A DNA stretch of 64,000 bases from Alphaproteobacteria bacterium (GTDB lineage: Bacteria; Pseudomonadota; Alphaproteobacteria; Micropepsales; Micropepsaceae): NCBI GenBank assembly GCA_019245415.1, contig JAFARO010000010.1, forward strand, positions 124,001 through 188,000, read 5' to 3'. Below, piece by piece: positions 35,037 through 43,280 of this stretch (position 1 is its first letter; every line of letters starts with the position of its first letter). Below the pieces are notes generated by a model, which searched no databases, had not been told where the DNA came from, and saw nothing but the letters and a program-made list of their open reading frames with translations. The position numbers were made by a program, and so were the translations under genes.

Positions 35037-36479
35037 ATGCCGCGTTTGTTCGCCGTTCTGCTCGCGCTTTGTTTTACCCTGCCCGCTTCCGCTCAGACGA
35101 TGAAGCGTCTCACCCATCAGCCGCCGGACGGCGCGCTGATCACCTTCCAGCTCACCGACGGCACGGTGATGGCGCAGGGCTTCGGCGAGTCCGACTGGTA
35201 CGTGCTGACCCCCGACAGCAAGGGCAGCTATCTGAACGGAACCTGGAAGCGCGTCGCCGACCTGCCGTCCGGCTACCAGCCGCTCTATTTCGCCTCTGCG
35301 GTGCTCGCCGACGGAAGGCTCGCCATCATCGGCGGGGAATATCTCTTCGATCAATTCTCGTTCACCAATCTCGGCGCGATCTACGATCCGCTGGCGAACA
35401 AATGGACTTCGCTCGACCATCCCCAGGGCTGGACGAATATCGGCGACTCGCCGTCCGCGGTGCTGCCCGACGGCCGTTTCCTCGTCGGCGACAAATTCAA
35501 GAAGCAGTTCGCCGCGCTCGATCCGGCGACCCTGAAATGGACGGCGCTGCCCAACACCGGCAAGAACGATTTCAACGCTGAGGAAGGCTGGACCTTGCTG
35601 CCCGACGGCACGATCCTGACCTTCGACGTCAAGGACCATCCCAAATCCGAGCGCTATCTTCCCGACCAGGGCAAATGGGTGAACGCGGGCGACATCCCCG
35701 CCGATCTGTGGGAGCCGCAGAATTGCTGCGGCAATTGCATTCCATACGGGCCCAAGAACAAGTGCTACGATCCGCCGGGCGAAGTCGGGCCGGCGATCCT
35801 GCGTCCGGACGGCACGGTGTTCGCAGCCGGCGGCAAGGCCAGCAGCCAGAGCAATGCCCACACCGACATCTGGACGCCGCCGAGCGGAGGCGACCGCAAG
35901 GGCCACTGGACCCCGGGTCCGGATTTTCCCAGCAACGAGGATTGCGGCGACACCTTCGCCTCGCTCCTGCCGAACGGCAACGTGCTGGTCGAATGCCTGT
36001 CGGGCACGCTCTATGAATTCGACGGCACGCATCTGACCAAGGAGCCGTTCAGCAACGGCGGTCCGCTGATGGTGCTGCCGACGGGCGAGGTCCTCATCGG
36101 CGGCAGCTATGTCTACCAGTCGACGGGCGGCGCGCAGGCCGCCTGGGCGCCCACCATCGCGGATTTTCCCTCCAGCGTGACGCGCGGCCAGAGCTATCAG
36201 ATCGCCGGAACCCAGTTCAACGGCCTGAGCCAGGCCAACGCCTTCGGCGACGAGGACGAGACCCAGACCAACTATCCGCTGGTGCGCATCACCAACAATG
36301 CCACGGGCGATGTTGCCTACGCCCGCACCCACGACCACAGCACGATGGGCGTGGCGACGGGTGGGACGCCGGTGTCGACCAATTTCGACGTGCCGGCGAA
36401 CATGGAGACGGGGCCGAGCACGCTTGTCGTCGTCGCCAACGGCATCGCGTCGGCGCCGGTGGCTCTGACGGTGAATTAG
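35037..36479 (+). CDS. secreted kelch-type beta-propeller protein
   Basis: A 480-residue protein. The signal peptide is MPRLFAVLLALCFTLPASAQ. At least five kelch-like blades follow (for example LADGRLAIIGGEYLFDQFSF, LPDGRFLVGDKF, RPDGTVFAAGGKAS, LPNGNVLVECLSG). A Cys-rich loop (NCCGNCIPYGPKNKC) probably forms disulfides in the periplasm. The C-terminus is an E-set-like beta domain (PANMETGPSTLVVVANGIAS). The overall order recalls galactose-oxidase-like proteins, but I cannot place the copper ligands, so enzymatic activity is not claimed. Confidence 0.75.
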   Translation: MPRLFAVLLALCFTLPASAQTMKRLTHQPPDGALITFQLTDGTVMAQGFGESDWYVLTPDSKGSYLNGTWKRVADLPSGYQPLYFASAVLADGRLAIIGGEYLFDQFSFTNLGAIYDPLANKWTSLDHPQGWTNIGDSPSAVLPDGRFLVGDKFKKQFAALDPATLKWTALPNTGKNDFNAEEGWTLLPDGTILTFDVKDHPKSERYLPDQGKWVNAGDIPADLWEPQNCCGNCIPYGPKNKCYDPPGEVGPAILRPDGTVFAAGGKASSQSNAHTDIWTPPSGGDRKGHWTPGPDFPSNEDCGDTFASLLPNGNVLVECLSGTLYEFDGTHLTKEPFSNGGPLMVLPTGEVLIGGSYVYQSTGGAQAAWAPTIADFPSSVTRGQSYQIAGTQFNGLSQANAFGDEDETQTNYPLVRITNNATGDVAYARTHDHSTMGVATGGTPVSTNFDVPANMETGPSTLVVVANGIASAPVALTVN

Positions 36480-36490
36480 AAAAAAACGAT

Positions 36491-36597
36491 TCTCCCCCGC
36501 TTGCGGGGGAGGTGGCGCGAAGCGCCGGAGGGGGCGTGCCACATGCTCCCCCTCCGCCTCGCTGGCGCTCGGCACCTCCCCCGTAAACGGGGGAGGT
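36491..36597. repeat. CTCCCCCGC-type long inverted repeat (family C)
   Basis: A 107-bp element in which CCTCCGG/GCTCCCC-rich arms and the ends CTCCCCCGCTTGCGGGGGAG and CTCCCCCGTAAACGGGGGAG form hairpins. A short relative is at 37927-37945. It separates two convergent genes and may end transcription. Confidence 0.75.
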
Positions 36598-36630
36598 TGA
36601 TTCTTCTTCGCCGAATGAGATTTGCTGCGA

Positions 36631-37176
36631 TCAGCTGGCCCGCCGTGCCTGGCGCTCCATCCGGCGCACGACCAGCGGATGGAAGTGGCCGCGGTAGCGC
36701 GCCTGCACCACCGGCAGCTTCCAGTCCGAGGCGGAGAGCCGCCCGCGGCAGGTGCGCGCACCGCAGCGGCAGCGTTCGCAATCCCACAGATAGTCGTCCT
36801 CGTCGAAATTCCAGGTGCCCTGGTCGAGCGTGATCTCCTCGCCGGCGGCGATGTTGCGGCGCGCGACCAAGCTCACCTCGTCGGCGAGCCACGCATTGGC
36901 ATCGCAGCAATGGTTGAGGTTCTCGTCGAGACTGGGGCGCGGATCGCTCCTGGACAGCGCCAGCCAGGTGCCGTCGGCGACCGCCCAGATCGAGCGCGGG
37001 CGATACAGCGCGCTGTCGATGCCGGCGCGGGTGATCGTCTCGCCGCCGAACTCCATCAGCTTCTCGCCGGTGCGGAACGGCTTGCCGGCGATCGCGCCCT
37101 CGCCATGGATGGCGGATTTGCCGCCGCGCAGCGCGGGATGAATCCAGGATCGGGAGAGGTAGAGGCGCGTCAGCAT
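36631..37176 (-). CDS. SET-domain protein, putative protein-lysine methyltransferase
   Basis: A 181-residue protein consisting of a single SET domain. GKSAIHGEGAIAGKPFRTGE is the first SET motif, NLNHCCDANAWLADE is the pseudoknot motif (NHxC), and YLWDCERCRCGARTCRGRL resembles a Cys-rich post-SET segment. Such short bacterial SET proteins are thought to methylate protein lysines. It is convergent with the kelch gene and divergent from a PAS gene. Confidence 0.85.
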   Translation of the reverse strand: MLTRLYLSRSWIHPALRGGKSAIHGEGAIAGKPFRTGEKLMEFGGETITRAGIDSALYRPRSIWAVADGTWLALSRSDPRPSLDENLNHCCDANAWLADEVSLVARRNIAAGEEITLDQGTWNFDEDDYLWDCERCRCGARTCRGRLSASDWKLPVVQARYRGHFHPLVVRRMERQARRAS

Positions 37177-37254
37177 GGCCGGGCGAATCAACGATGGAGT
37201 CGTTCCAGGGTATGCAGAATTCGCATGCTTGGCGATCCGTGGACGGATGTCCCG

Positions 37255-37271
37255 GTTCGGCACCGCCGAAC
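37255..37271. promoter_or_regulatory. palindrome GTTCGGC-N3-GCCGAAC between divergent SET and PAS genes
   Basis: Perfect 7-bp arms with a 3-nt centre, 35 bp before the PAS-domain gene. It could be an operator for either gene. No regulator is indicated. Confidence 0.4.
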
Positions 37272-37305
37272 GAAGCGTTAACGAGGCGACGGCAATACTG
37301 CAGGG

Positions 37306-37887
37306 ATGAGCCTGCACGTCCTTCAACCCAAGTCGACATTCGCGCCCGCGCGGTCGCGGTCGCCTGAAAGCCTGGCGTTCGAGGCGTTCTGGCGCGATCT
37401 TCCCAAGGACGGGCTTGTTCCCGCCCGCAGCGCCTTCCATCCGCGCGACGCGGCGCAGTTCCTGCGCGATCTGCTGCTGGTCGAAGTGCCGCCGCCCGGC
37501 GCGCGCCGCATCAAGATCCGGCTTGCCGGATCCGGCTTCGAGGCGCAGGTGCGCGGAAGCATCACCGGCCACGATTATCTCGAGTTCCTGCCGCCACCTT
37601 ATCACGACGCGGCGCTGCAATCGGCGCGCCTCATCGCCGGCCAGCCTTGCGGCTTGTGGCAGATGACCAACGTCCACTACCGCCGCGGCACGTCGCAGAT
37701 GCTGGAGATCACCGCCTTCCCGCTCGGCGGCGGCGGCGGTAGAGCGCCGCTGATCGTGGCGCTCTCGCGCGGCACCGCCAGCTTCCAGATGGCCGCCCAG
37801 ATCCCGGCAACGGTCATGATGGCCGACACCGCGCAGGAATACGCCTTCCTGGACATCGGCGCCGGCGTACCCGCTTGGGACGCGTGA
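37306..37887 (+). CDS. PAS-domain protein (PAS_5 type)
   Basis: A 193-residue single-domain protein. FEAFWRDLPKDGLVPARSAF followed by FHPRDAAQFLRDLLLVEV, IKIRLAGSGFEAQV and GHDYLEFLPP fits PAS_5, a family common in alphaproteobacteria. There is no output domain and no membrane segment, so it is probably a ligand or interaction module. It is divergent from the SET gene. Confidence 0.8.
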   Translation: MSLHVLQPKSTFAPARSRSPESLAFEAFWRDLPKDGLVPARSAFHPRDAAQFLRDLLLVEVPPPGARRIKIRLAGSGFEAQVRGSITGHDYLEFLPPPYHDAALQSARLIAGQPCGLWQMTNVHYRRGTSQMLEITAFPLGGGGGRAPLIVALSRGTASFQMAAQIPATVMMADTAQEYAFLDIGAGVPAWDA

Positions 37888-37970
37888 CGCCGCCCTCGCT
37901 GGCGGCTGACCGGCGGGAGTTTTTGCTCGGATGAACCTCCCCCGCGCGGGAGGCGGACATCATCGCCCGG

Positions 37971-38390
37971 TCATGGCTCCTGGCGAATCTGGTCGACCTC
38001 GCGGTCGAGCCGGTTGAGCTCGTTGCGAATTTCCTGGCGGTCCCAGTACGGCAGGTTCCAGCCATGCTTCTGGAACTCGCGGGCCTGGTGCTGCCGAATT
38101 TGCTGCAGTTCGGCGAACAACGCCTGGGCGTCTTCGCGCTCGATCATGTCGTCGCGCACCGCCTGCCAGATTTCCCCGCGGATGTGTTGCTCCGCGCCAC
38201 GGTACTCGGGGTAGCCGTAGAAGCTCGGGCCATACAAGGCGCCATAGCCGCCGTAGTAATCGCCTGTTCCGCGATCGTAGTAGGTGCCGCCGTCACGGTC
38301 GTAACCGCCATCGTAGTAGCCTTGCGCCAATGTGGGAGTGGCCAAGCCGGCCAGCGCCAAAACCGCCAAGCTCGTCGTGAGGATTTTCAT
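37971..38390 (-). CDS. secreted Tyr/Gly-rich protein with charged helical C-terminus
   Basis: A 139-residue protein with a signal peptide (MKILTTSLAVLALAGLATPT). A Tyr/Gly/Asp-rich stretch follows (GYYDGGYDRDGGTYYDRGTG), and the second half is helical (EIWQAVRDDMIEREDAQALF). The GGAGAAGAAG directly before the ATG at 38390 decides the start. A perfect 18-bp palindrome sits just upstream. It is presumably periplasmic. The family is not recognised. Confidence 0.68.
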   Translation of the reverse strand: MKILTTSLAVLALAGLATPTLAQGYYDGGYDRDGGTYYDRGTGDYYGGYGALYGPSFYGYPEYRGAEQHIRGEIWQAVRDDMIEREDAQALFAELQQIRQHQAREFQKHGWNLPYWDRQEIRNELNRLDREVDQIRQEP

Positions 38391-38408
38391 CTTCTTCTCC
38401 TGTCGAGC

Positions 38409-38426
38409 GCGCGGTTCGAACCGCGC
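38409..38426. promoter_or_regulatory. perfect 18-bp palindrome upstream of the Tyr/Gly-rich gene
   Basis: GCGCGGTTCGAACCGCGC reads the same on both strands and lies 19-36 bp before the start codon. It may be an operator or an RNA hairpin close to the ribosome-binding site. Confidence 0.45.
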
Positions 38427-38574
38427 AACGACGGGATTGAGCGCGAAATCGTCTGAACGCTCGCGGAATCCGCCTTTCATCCGTCGTTCAGCTTCGCGGC
38501 GGGGATCTCATTCTCCAGCACCGCCACGTATCCGCATCGGTGCAGGACAGGGGAAAATATGTTTTGCACGGGAA

Positions 38575-38651
38575 TGGCGCACCCGGCAGGATTCGAACCT
38601 GCGACCTTCGCCTTCGGAGGGCGACACTCTATCCAGCTGAGCTACGGGTGC
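38575..38651 (-). tRNA. tRNA-Arg (anticodon CCG)
   Basis: A 77-nt minus-strand gene with an encoded CCA end. The acceptor stem is GCACCCG/CGGGTGC, the D-arm GTAGCTCAGCTGGATAGAG is standard, the anticodon stem TCGCC/GGCGA encloses the loop CTCCGAA, and the T-arm is GCAGGTTCGAATCCTGC. It reads CGG codons. Confidence 0.97.
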
Positions 38652-38689
38652 GTTAGGATCGCTGTATAGCCGCTCGTCCTGGAGATGTC

Positions 38690-39862
38690 ATGCGCCACTC
38701 CTTTCTCTCCTGCGCGCTCGCTGTCGCGTTCGCAGTCGGCGTCGCCGGCACCGCGGAGGCCGGGCGCGCAATCATCGTGCACGACTTCCAGGGCGGCGCC
38801 GACGGCGCCCATCCCTTTGGCGGAATGGTGCAGGACGCCTCGGGCGATTTTTATGGAACGACCGGCGCCGGCGGCGGCGGGCCCTGTGGCGGCGGCTGCG
38901 GCACGCTGTTCAAGATCGGCCGGCATGGCAGCCACACGGTGGTCTACGATTTCACCGGCGGCGCCGATGGCTACGCGCCCGATGCCGATCTGGTCGGCGA
39001 TGCAAACGGCAACATCTACGGCACCACCGCCCAGGGCAATTCCGGAGACGGCAGCATCTTCCTGCAGCCGCCCAAAGGCCCGCTCCAGGTGCTGCATAGC
39101 TTCGCCAGCGGCGAAGGCTCCCCGAGCGGACGGTTGTGGGTGGCGGCGAACGGCGACATCTACGGCACGACGATCAGCGGCGGCGCCGCCACGGACGGCA
39201 CGATCTTCAAGCTGTCGGCGGGAACGCTGAGCACGCTCTACACCTTTCGCGGCGAAGAGGACGGACGCTGGCCGCACGGCGTCGTCATGGATGGCGGCGG
39301 CACCCTCTTCGGCGCGACGCAGAACGGCGCCGATCCGAGCTGCAATTGCGGCGCGGTGTTCGCGCTCTCGCCGGACGGCGCGTTCTCGGTGCTGCACACC
39401 TTCCTCGGCAGGAAGGACGGCGGCCAGCCGGTCGGCGGCCTGACCTTGACGGCCGCGGGCATCGTCGGCACGGCGTATTACGGCGGCGACCGCCAAGGCA
39501 GCGGCGTGATCTTCCGCATCGCCGCCGATGGCAGCTTCAGCGTCCTGCACACCTTCACGCGACGGTCGGACGGCGCTCATCCCGCCGCCGTGCTGACGGC
39601 CGACAGCAGCGGCGATCTCTATGGCACGGCGCAGATGGGCGGCGGCTGCCGAGCGCTCGATCTGGGCTGCGGCACCGCGTTCCGGCTCGCTGCCGACGGC
39701 ACATTCACGGTGCTGCACAAATTCGAAGACGGCAGCGACGGCCGTTCACCGACCGCGCCGCTCATTCTCTCCGGCGCGAGCGTCTACGGAACCGCCGCCT
39801 GGGGCGGAACCGCCTGCACGAACGGGTGCGGCGTGGTCTTCCGCATCGCCAACAACAATTGA
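38690..39862 (+). CDS. secreted GloVer-type tandem-repeat protein
   Basis: A 390-residue protein. The signal peptide is MRHSFLSCALAVAFAVGVAG. About eight repeats follow of the pattern VLHxFxGxxDGxxPxAxLxxDxxGxLYGTxxxGG (for example FAVGV... then VYDFTGGADGYAPDADLVGD and LYGTAQMGGG). These GloVer repeats are predicted to form a beta-propeller outside the cytoplasm. Cys pairs are present in some blades. The start lies 39 bp from the 5' end of tRNA-Arg, on the opposite strand. Confidence 0.87.
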   Translation: MRHSFLSCALAVAFAVGVAGTAEAGRAIIVHDFQGGADGAHPFGGMVQDASGDFYGTTGAGGGGPCGGGCGTLFKIGRHGSHTVVYDFTGGADGYAPDADLVGDANGNIYGTTAQGNSGDGSIFLQPPKGPLQVLHSFASGEGSPSGRLWVAANGDIYGTTISGGAATDGTIFKLSAGTLSTLYTFRGEEDGRWPHGVVMDGGGTLFGATQNGADPSCNCGAVFALSPDGAFSVLHTFLGRKDGGQPVGGLTLTAAGIVGTAYYGGDRQGSGVIFRIAADGSFSVLHTFTRRSDGAHPAAVLTADSSGDLYGTAQMGGGCRALDLGCGTAFRLAADGTFTVLHKFEDGSDGRSPTAPLILSGASVYGTAAWGGTACTNGCGVVFRIANNN

Positions 39863-39930
39863 AAGCGGCCCGGTTCCGGAAGCCTGCGTTGCCGGCGGCC
39901 ATTTAACCTTCGCCGCGAAGGCACGCGCCG

Positions 39931-39955
39931 GGAACGCCGCGCGGCACAGGCCGTT
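39931..39955 (+). promoter_or_regulatory. EcfG-type general-stress promoter before the DUF4142 gene
   Basis: GGAAC (39931-39935), 16 nt, CGTT (39952-39955): an exact match to the alphaproteobacterial EcfG consensus, ending 31 bp before the start codon. DUF4142 proteins are frequent members of this stress regulon. Confidence 0.8.
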
Positions 39956-39986
39956 TTCCTTACAGCCCATCAGCAAAGGATCCACC

Positions 39987-40487
39987 ATGACCGCCAAGCT
40001 CCTCCTCCTCGCCGCATCTGTCGCCGTCCTGGCCGCACTGCCCGCCTCCGCGGAGCCGCCCAGGCCGTTCCTCCTCAAGGCGATCCAGGGCGACAATGCG
40101 GAGATCCGGCTCGGCAAGCTGGCGCAGCGCAAGGCCGAGAACCGGCAGGTCCGTGATTTCGGCGCCACGCTCATCGACGACCACCGCATGGCGCGCGACC
40201 AGGCAAGCCAGGTGGCGCAGAGGCTGGGCATCGATCCGCCGTCCGGCGTCGCGCCGGAAGCAAAGCGCGAATATTCGAAGCTCGAAGGCATGTCCGGCCC
40301 GCGCTTCGACCGCGAATTCGTCTCCTATATGATCGGCGACCACCAGAAGGACATCGCCGAGTTCAAGCGCGAGGCGCGAAGCGACAACGGCCCCGTGGGA
40401 CGTCTGGCGCAGAAGCAATTGCCGACGCTCGAGAAGCACCTGCACATCGCGGAGAACCTCGCCGATCAGCGCATCAGCCGGCGGTAG
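39987..40487 (+). CDS. periplasmic DUF4142 protein
   Basis: A 166-residue protein. The signal peptide is MTAKLLLLAASVAVLAALPA. The DUF4142 four-helix domain follows: AIQGDNAEIRLGKLAQRKAE, VRDFGATLIDDHRMARDQ, FVSYMIGDHQKDIAEFKRE, and TLEKHLHIAENL. The fold is ferritin-like but lacks a clear diiron set. The role is probably envelope stress protection, supported by the EcfG-type promoter immediately upstream. Confidence 0.9.
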   Translation: MTAKLLLLAASVAVLAALPASAEPPRPFLLKAIQGDNAEIRLGKLAQRKAENRQVRDFGATLIDDHRMARDQASQVAQRLGIDPPSGVAPEAKREYSKLEGMSGPRFDREFVSYMIGDHQKDIAEFKREARSDNGPVGRLAQKQLPTLEKHLHIAENLADQRISRR

Positions 40488-40511
40488 CGAGACCAATCTA
40501 GCCGAAACAAT

Positions 40512-40611
40512 CGTCATTGCCCGGCTTGTCCGGGCAACCCATTTTTCTCAAACGCAAGAATTTGGGTCGCCCGCATAGTCCGTAGCGACAGCGTGCGGAC
40601 GGGCGATGACG
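40512..40611. repeat. intergenic palindromic repeat, family A copy 2
   Basis: A 100-bp element from CGTCATTGCCCGG to GGGCGATGACG, followed by six T. It lies between two convergent genes and may act as a terminator. It shares the TTGGGTCGCCCGCAT core with copy 1. Confidence 0.82.
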
Positions 40612-40638
40612 TTTTTTGGTATGCGAAGAGGACCACCT

Positions 40639-42042
40639 TCACCCGCCGCCCAGCTCCTTCATCAGCCGGTAGGTGAATTCGATCGACTGGTAGAACGAGT
40701 CCATGGCGCGGCGTTCGTCTCGGCCATGGGCGCGCACGTCATTGATGTCCTCCCAGGCGCCGCTCACGCCGTAGCTAGGGATGCCGGCATTGCGGGTGAA
40801 GATCGAATCGCTGGCACCGGCCGCCATCGCCGGGATCACCGGCTTGCCCGGCCACATCGAATGCACGACGGTCTCGACCGCATGCAGCAGCGCGGGTGTC
40901 GGCGGCGATTCGGGCCCGCTGACCACGTCGTTCGGCACGCTGACGGTCACGGCCTTGTCGGCCGCGACCTTCTCGAGCGTCGCTTTGGTCCCTCCCACGG
41001 TCTCGTCGGGCATGATGCGGCACTGGATGGTGGCTTCGGCGCGGGCCGGCAATGCGTTCTCCTGCACGCCCGCGCGCAGCATGGTGGCGACGCAGGTCGA
41101 ATGCAGGATGGCGTTGAGCGCGGTGTCCTTCGCCAGCCGCGCCGCCGCCTTCGCGTCGACCTTTCCTTTGCTCAGCGCCAGCATGTCGGCGCGGCGCTGG
41201 CCGCTCTCGAACGCCGCGCGGCGCTGGAAATAGAGTCGCGTGGTGGCGTTGGTCTTGAAGGGGAACTGGAACTTGGACAGTCGCACCAGCGCGTCCGACA
41301 ATTGGTAGATCGCGTTGTCGGGCCGTGGCTCGGAGGAATGGCCGCCGCGATTGGTCACCGTCATGGTGTAGGTGACATAGGTCTTCTGGCTGGTCTCGAT
41401 TCCGAAATCGAGCTTCTTGCCGGCGACGATCTCGCCGCTGCTGCCGTCGGGATTGATCACCAGGCCGGCATCGACCAGATCGCGATGCGCGCGCAGCAGG
41501 AAGGCCGGGCCGTCCTGCTCGAGGCCGACCTCCTCGTCCGCCGTGAACGCGGCGATGATGTCGCGGTCGGGGACAAAGCCCTCCTTCTTCAGGCGGATCA
41601 GCGATGCGGCGACCGCCGCGTCCTGGTCCTTCATGTCGGATGTGCCGCGGCCGTAGAAATAGCCGTCCTTCTCGGTCAGCACGAAGGGCGGCACGGTCCA
41701 GTCCTCGGCTTTGGCCTCGACCACGTCCATGTGGCAGATCCACATCACGGGTTTGCCCTTGCCCTTGCCGTGCAGGCGGACGACGAGATTGACCTGGTTG
41801 GGGTATTTGTCCTCCGGCACCAGCTTGACGTCTTCGGGTGCGAAGCCGTTGTCGAGGAAGGATTTGGCCAGGATGTCGGCGACGCCCTTGGTGCCGACAT
41901 CGTGCACCGAATGCACTGCGATGATGTCGCGGAAGAGGTCGTGCGCGAGCTTCTGGTTTTCGGGCGGCGGCAGGAGGCCGGGCGCCGGTGCCGCGGCGAG
42001 CAGGAGCGGCGCCGCCAGGACGGCGAGAACGATCGGTTTCAT
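40639..42042 (-). CDS. secreted M20/M25/M40-family metallopeptidase
   Basis: A 467-residue protein with a signal peptide (MKPIVLAVLAAPLLLAAAPA). The di-zinc site is formed by MWICHMDVV (His), GTSDMKDQDAA (Asp), TADEEVGLEQ (catalytic Glu-Glu) and GASDSIF near the C-terminus. RGGHSSEP is the lid-domain His. It probably hydrolyses peptides or acyl-amino acids in the periplasm. Its start overlaps the stop of the DUF2817 gene by 4 bp, so the two peptidase-like proteins are co-expressed. Confidence 0.92.
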   Translation of the reverse strand: MKPIVLAVLAAPLLLAAAPAPGLLPPPENQKLAHDLFRDIIAVHSVHDVGTKGVADILAKSFLDNGFAPEDVKLVPEDKYPNQVNLVVRLHGKGKGKPVMWICHMDVVEAKAEDWTVPPFVLTEKDGYFYGRGTSDMKDQDAAVAASLIRLKKEGFVPDRDIIAAFTADEEVGLEQDGPAFLLRAHRDLVDAGLVINPDGSSGEIVAGKKLDFGIETSQKTYVTYTMTVTNRGGHSSEPRPDNAIYQLSDALVRLSKFQFPFKTNATTRLYFQRRAAFESGQRRADMLALSKGKVDAKAAARLAKDTALNAILHSTCVATMLRAGVQENALPARAEATIQCRIMPDETVGGTKATLEKVAADKAVTVSVPNDVVSGPESPPTPALLHAVETVVHSMWPGKPVIPAMAAGASDSIFTRNAGIPSYGVSGAWEDINDVRAHGRDERRAMDSFYQSIEFTYRLMKELGGG

Positions 42043-43130
42043 CTGATCCCCTTTGCGTTCAAGGCGGCGAGCGCGGCACGCGTCACCTCCACGGCCTGCG
42101 GCCATACCATCATCTTCCATGCATCGGTATCGGGATTAAAGGCGGCGCGGATGTCGCGGCGGATGTCCTCGGCCAACGGATCGTCACCCTTCGCCACCGC
42201 ATAAAGCCAGTTGTCGCGGCGCAGCGCCTGGAATGTCTCGCGCGTGGAGACGGTGCCGGCTTCGATCGCGGCGAAGGTCAGCTCGATGCCGTCCAGCCAG
42301 CGCGCGAAGGCTTTGTCGATGGTGCCGGTCAAGGGCGCAGACACGGATTCGCCCGCTTCGCTCGAGCGCACCCGCGCGCCCCACATCGCCTTGGCGCGGG
42401 CATAGGCGGGCGAGCCGGGCAGGTCTTCGCTGATCATCTCGCCATGGCCGTGCGGCCCAAGACCGGTATGGAAATCGATCACGATCAGCCGCTCGAGTGC
42501 GCCGAGCTCTTCGGAAACGACCTCGCGCAGCATGCGCGCGGACCAGCTCTGCGTCGCGCCGCCATAATAGAGGCCGTCGGCGAAGGCGTACTGGCCCTTG
42601 CTGATCGCCTCCTGCAGCGCGAAATCGCCATGGGCCTTCGCATAGGCCTTGAGCTTTGCGTTCGCGGCCTTGAGGGCGGCGGGCGCGAGGTCCTTGGGCG
42701 CGATCCATTCGGCGAGCGCGGCATAGTCCTCGTTCGCCGGCGGACTGGAATGGTCGACGAAGTTTCGGTTGATGTCGGCATTGTCCTCGTTGACGCGGCG
42801 GTCGAAGGAGAAGCCGTAGGGATTGAGCGCGTGCAGCAGCACGATCTTGGCACCGGGCGGCGCAGCCAGCACTCCCTCGCGCAGCATGCCGGTCTGCGCC
42901 GCCGAGCCGAAATAGCCTTCGACGCCATGCGTGCCGGAGATCAGCAGCAACGCCGATTTGGCGTCGCGCGGGCCGATCACCGCGGTGTCGAGGAACAGCG
43001 TCTTGCCGTCGCGTCCCAGGGCGTCTGGATGCACCCGCGCCGTCGTGCCCACACCGGCCGCGGCGCAGGCGCTGAGGAAATTCGCGCGCGCGGCGCGGTA
43101 GTCGGGAGGGAAGTGGCGGGTTGCGTCCAT
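42039..43130 (-). CDS. DUF2817 protein, M14-carboxypeptidase-like
   Basis: A 363-residue protein. ISGTHGVEGYFGSAAQTGML gives the His of a zinc-peptidase-like site, NPYGFSFDRRVNEDNADINR the Asn-Arg pocket, and IVIDFHTGLGPHG the later metal ligand. DUF2817 is related to M14 carboxypeptidases. The ATG at 43130 (MDATRHFPPDY) matches family N-termini; the ATG at 43169 falls inside a repeat element. It is the upstream gene of a pair with the M20 peptidase. Confidence 0.87.
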   Translation of the reverse strand: MDATRHFPPDYRAARANFLSACAAAGVGTTARVHPDALGRDGKTLFLDTAVIGPRDAKSALLLISGTHGVEGYFGSAAQTGMLREGVLAAPPGAKIVLLHALNPYGFSFDRRVNEDNADINRNFVDHSSPPANEDYAALAEWIAPKDLAPAALKAANAKLKAYAKAHGDFALQEAISKGQYAFADGLYYGGATQSWSARMLREVVSEELGALERLIVIDFHTGLGPHGHGEMISEDLPGSPAYARAKAMWGARVRSSEAGESVSAPLTGTIDKAFARWLDGIELTFAAIEAGTVSTRETFQALRRDNWLYAVAKGDDPLAEDIRRDIRAAFNPDTDAWKMMVWPQAVEVTRAALAALNAKGIR

Positions 43131-43164
43131 CGAGAGTGCGATCTTCTGAGCGGGAAGCGGATGG

Positions 43165-43250
43165 GTCATCCTTCGAGGCCCGCCGCGTCACCTTGAGGCG
43201 CGAGCGTAGCGAGCCTCGAAAGGCGACGCGACAGGCACCTCAGGATGACG
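43165..43250. repeat. intergenic palindromic repeat, family B copy 1
   Basis: An 86-bp element from GTCATCCTTCGAGG to CCTCAGGATGACG, with GAGCGTAGCGAGCCTCGAA in the centre, followed by a T6 run. The second copy is at 46774. Confidence 0.85.
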
Positions 43251-43280
43251 CAACTTTTTTCAGCATCGACCAAACGCTCT

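Noticed and set aside
35037-36479. Galactose oxidase assignment for the kelch protein
   Set aside because: The Tyr-Cys cofactor and copper ligands could not be identified by reading.
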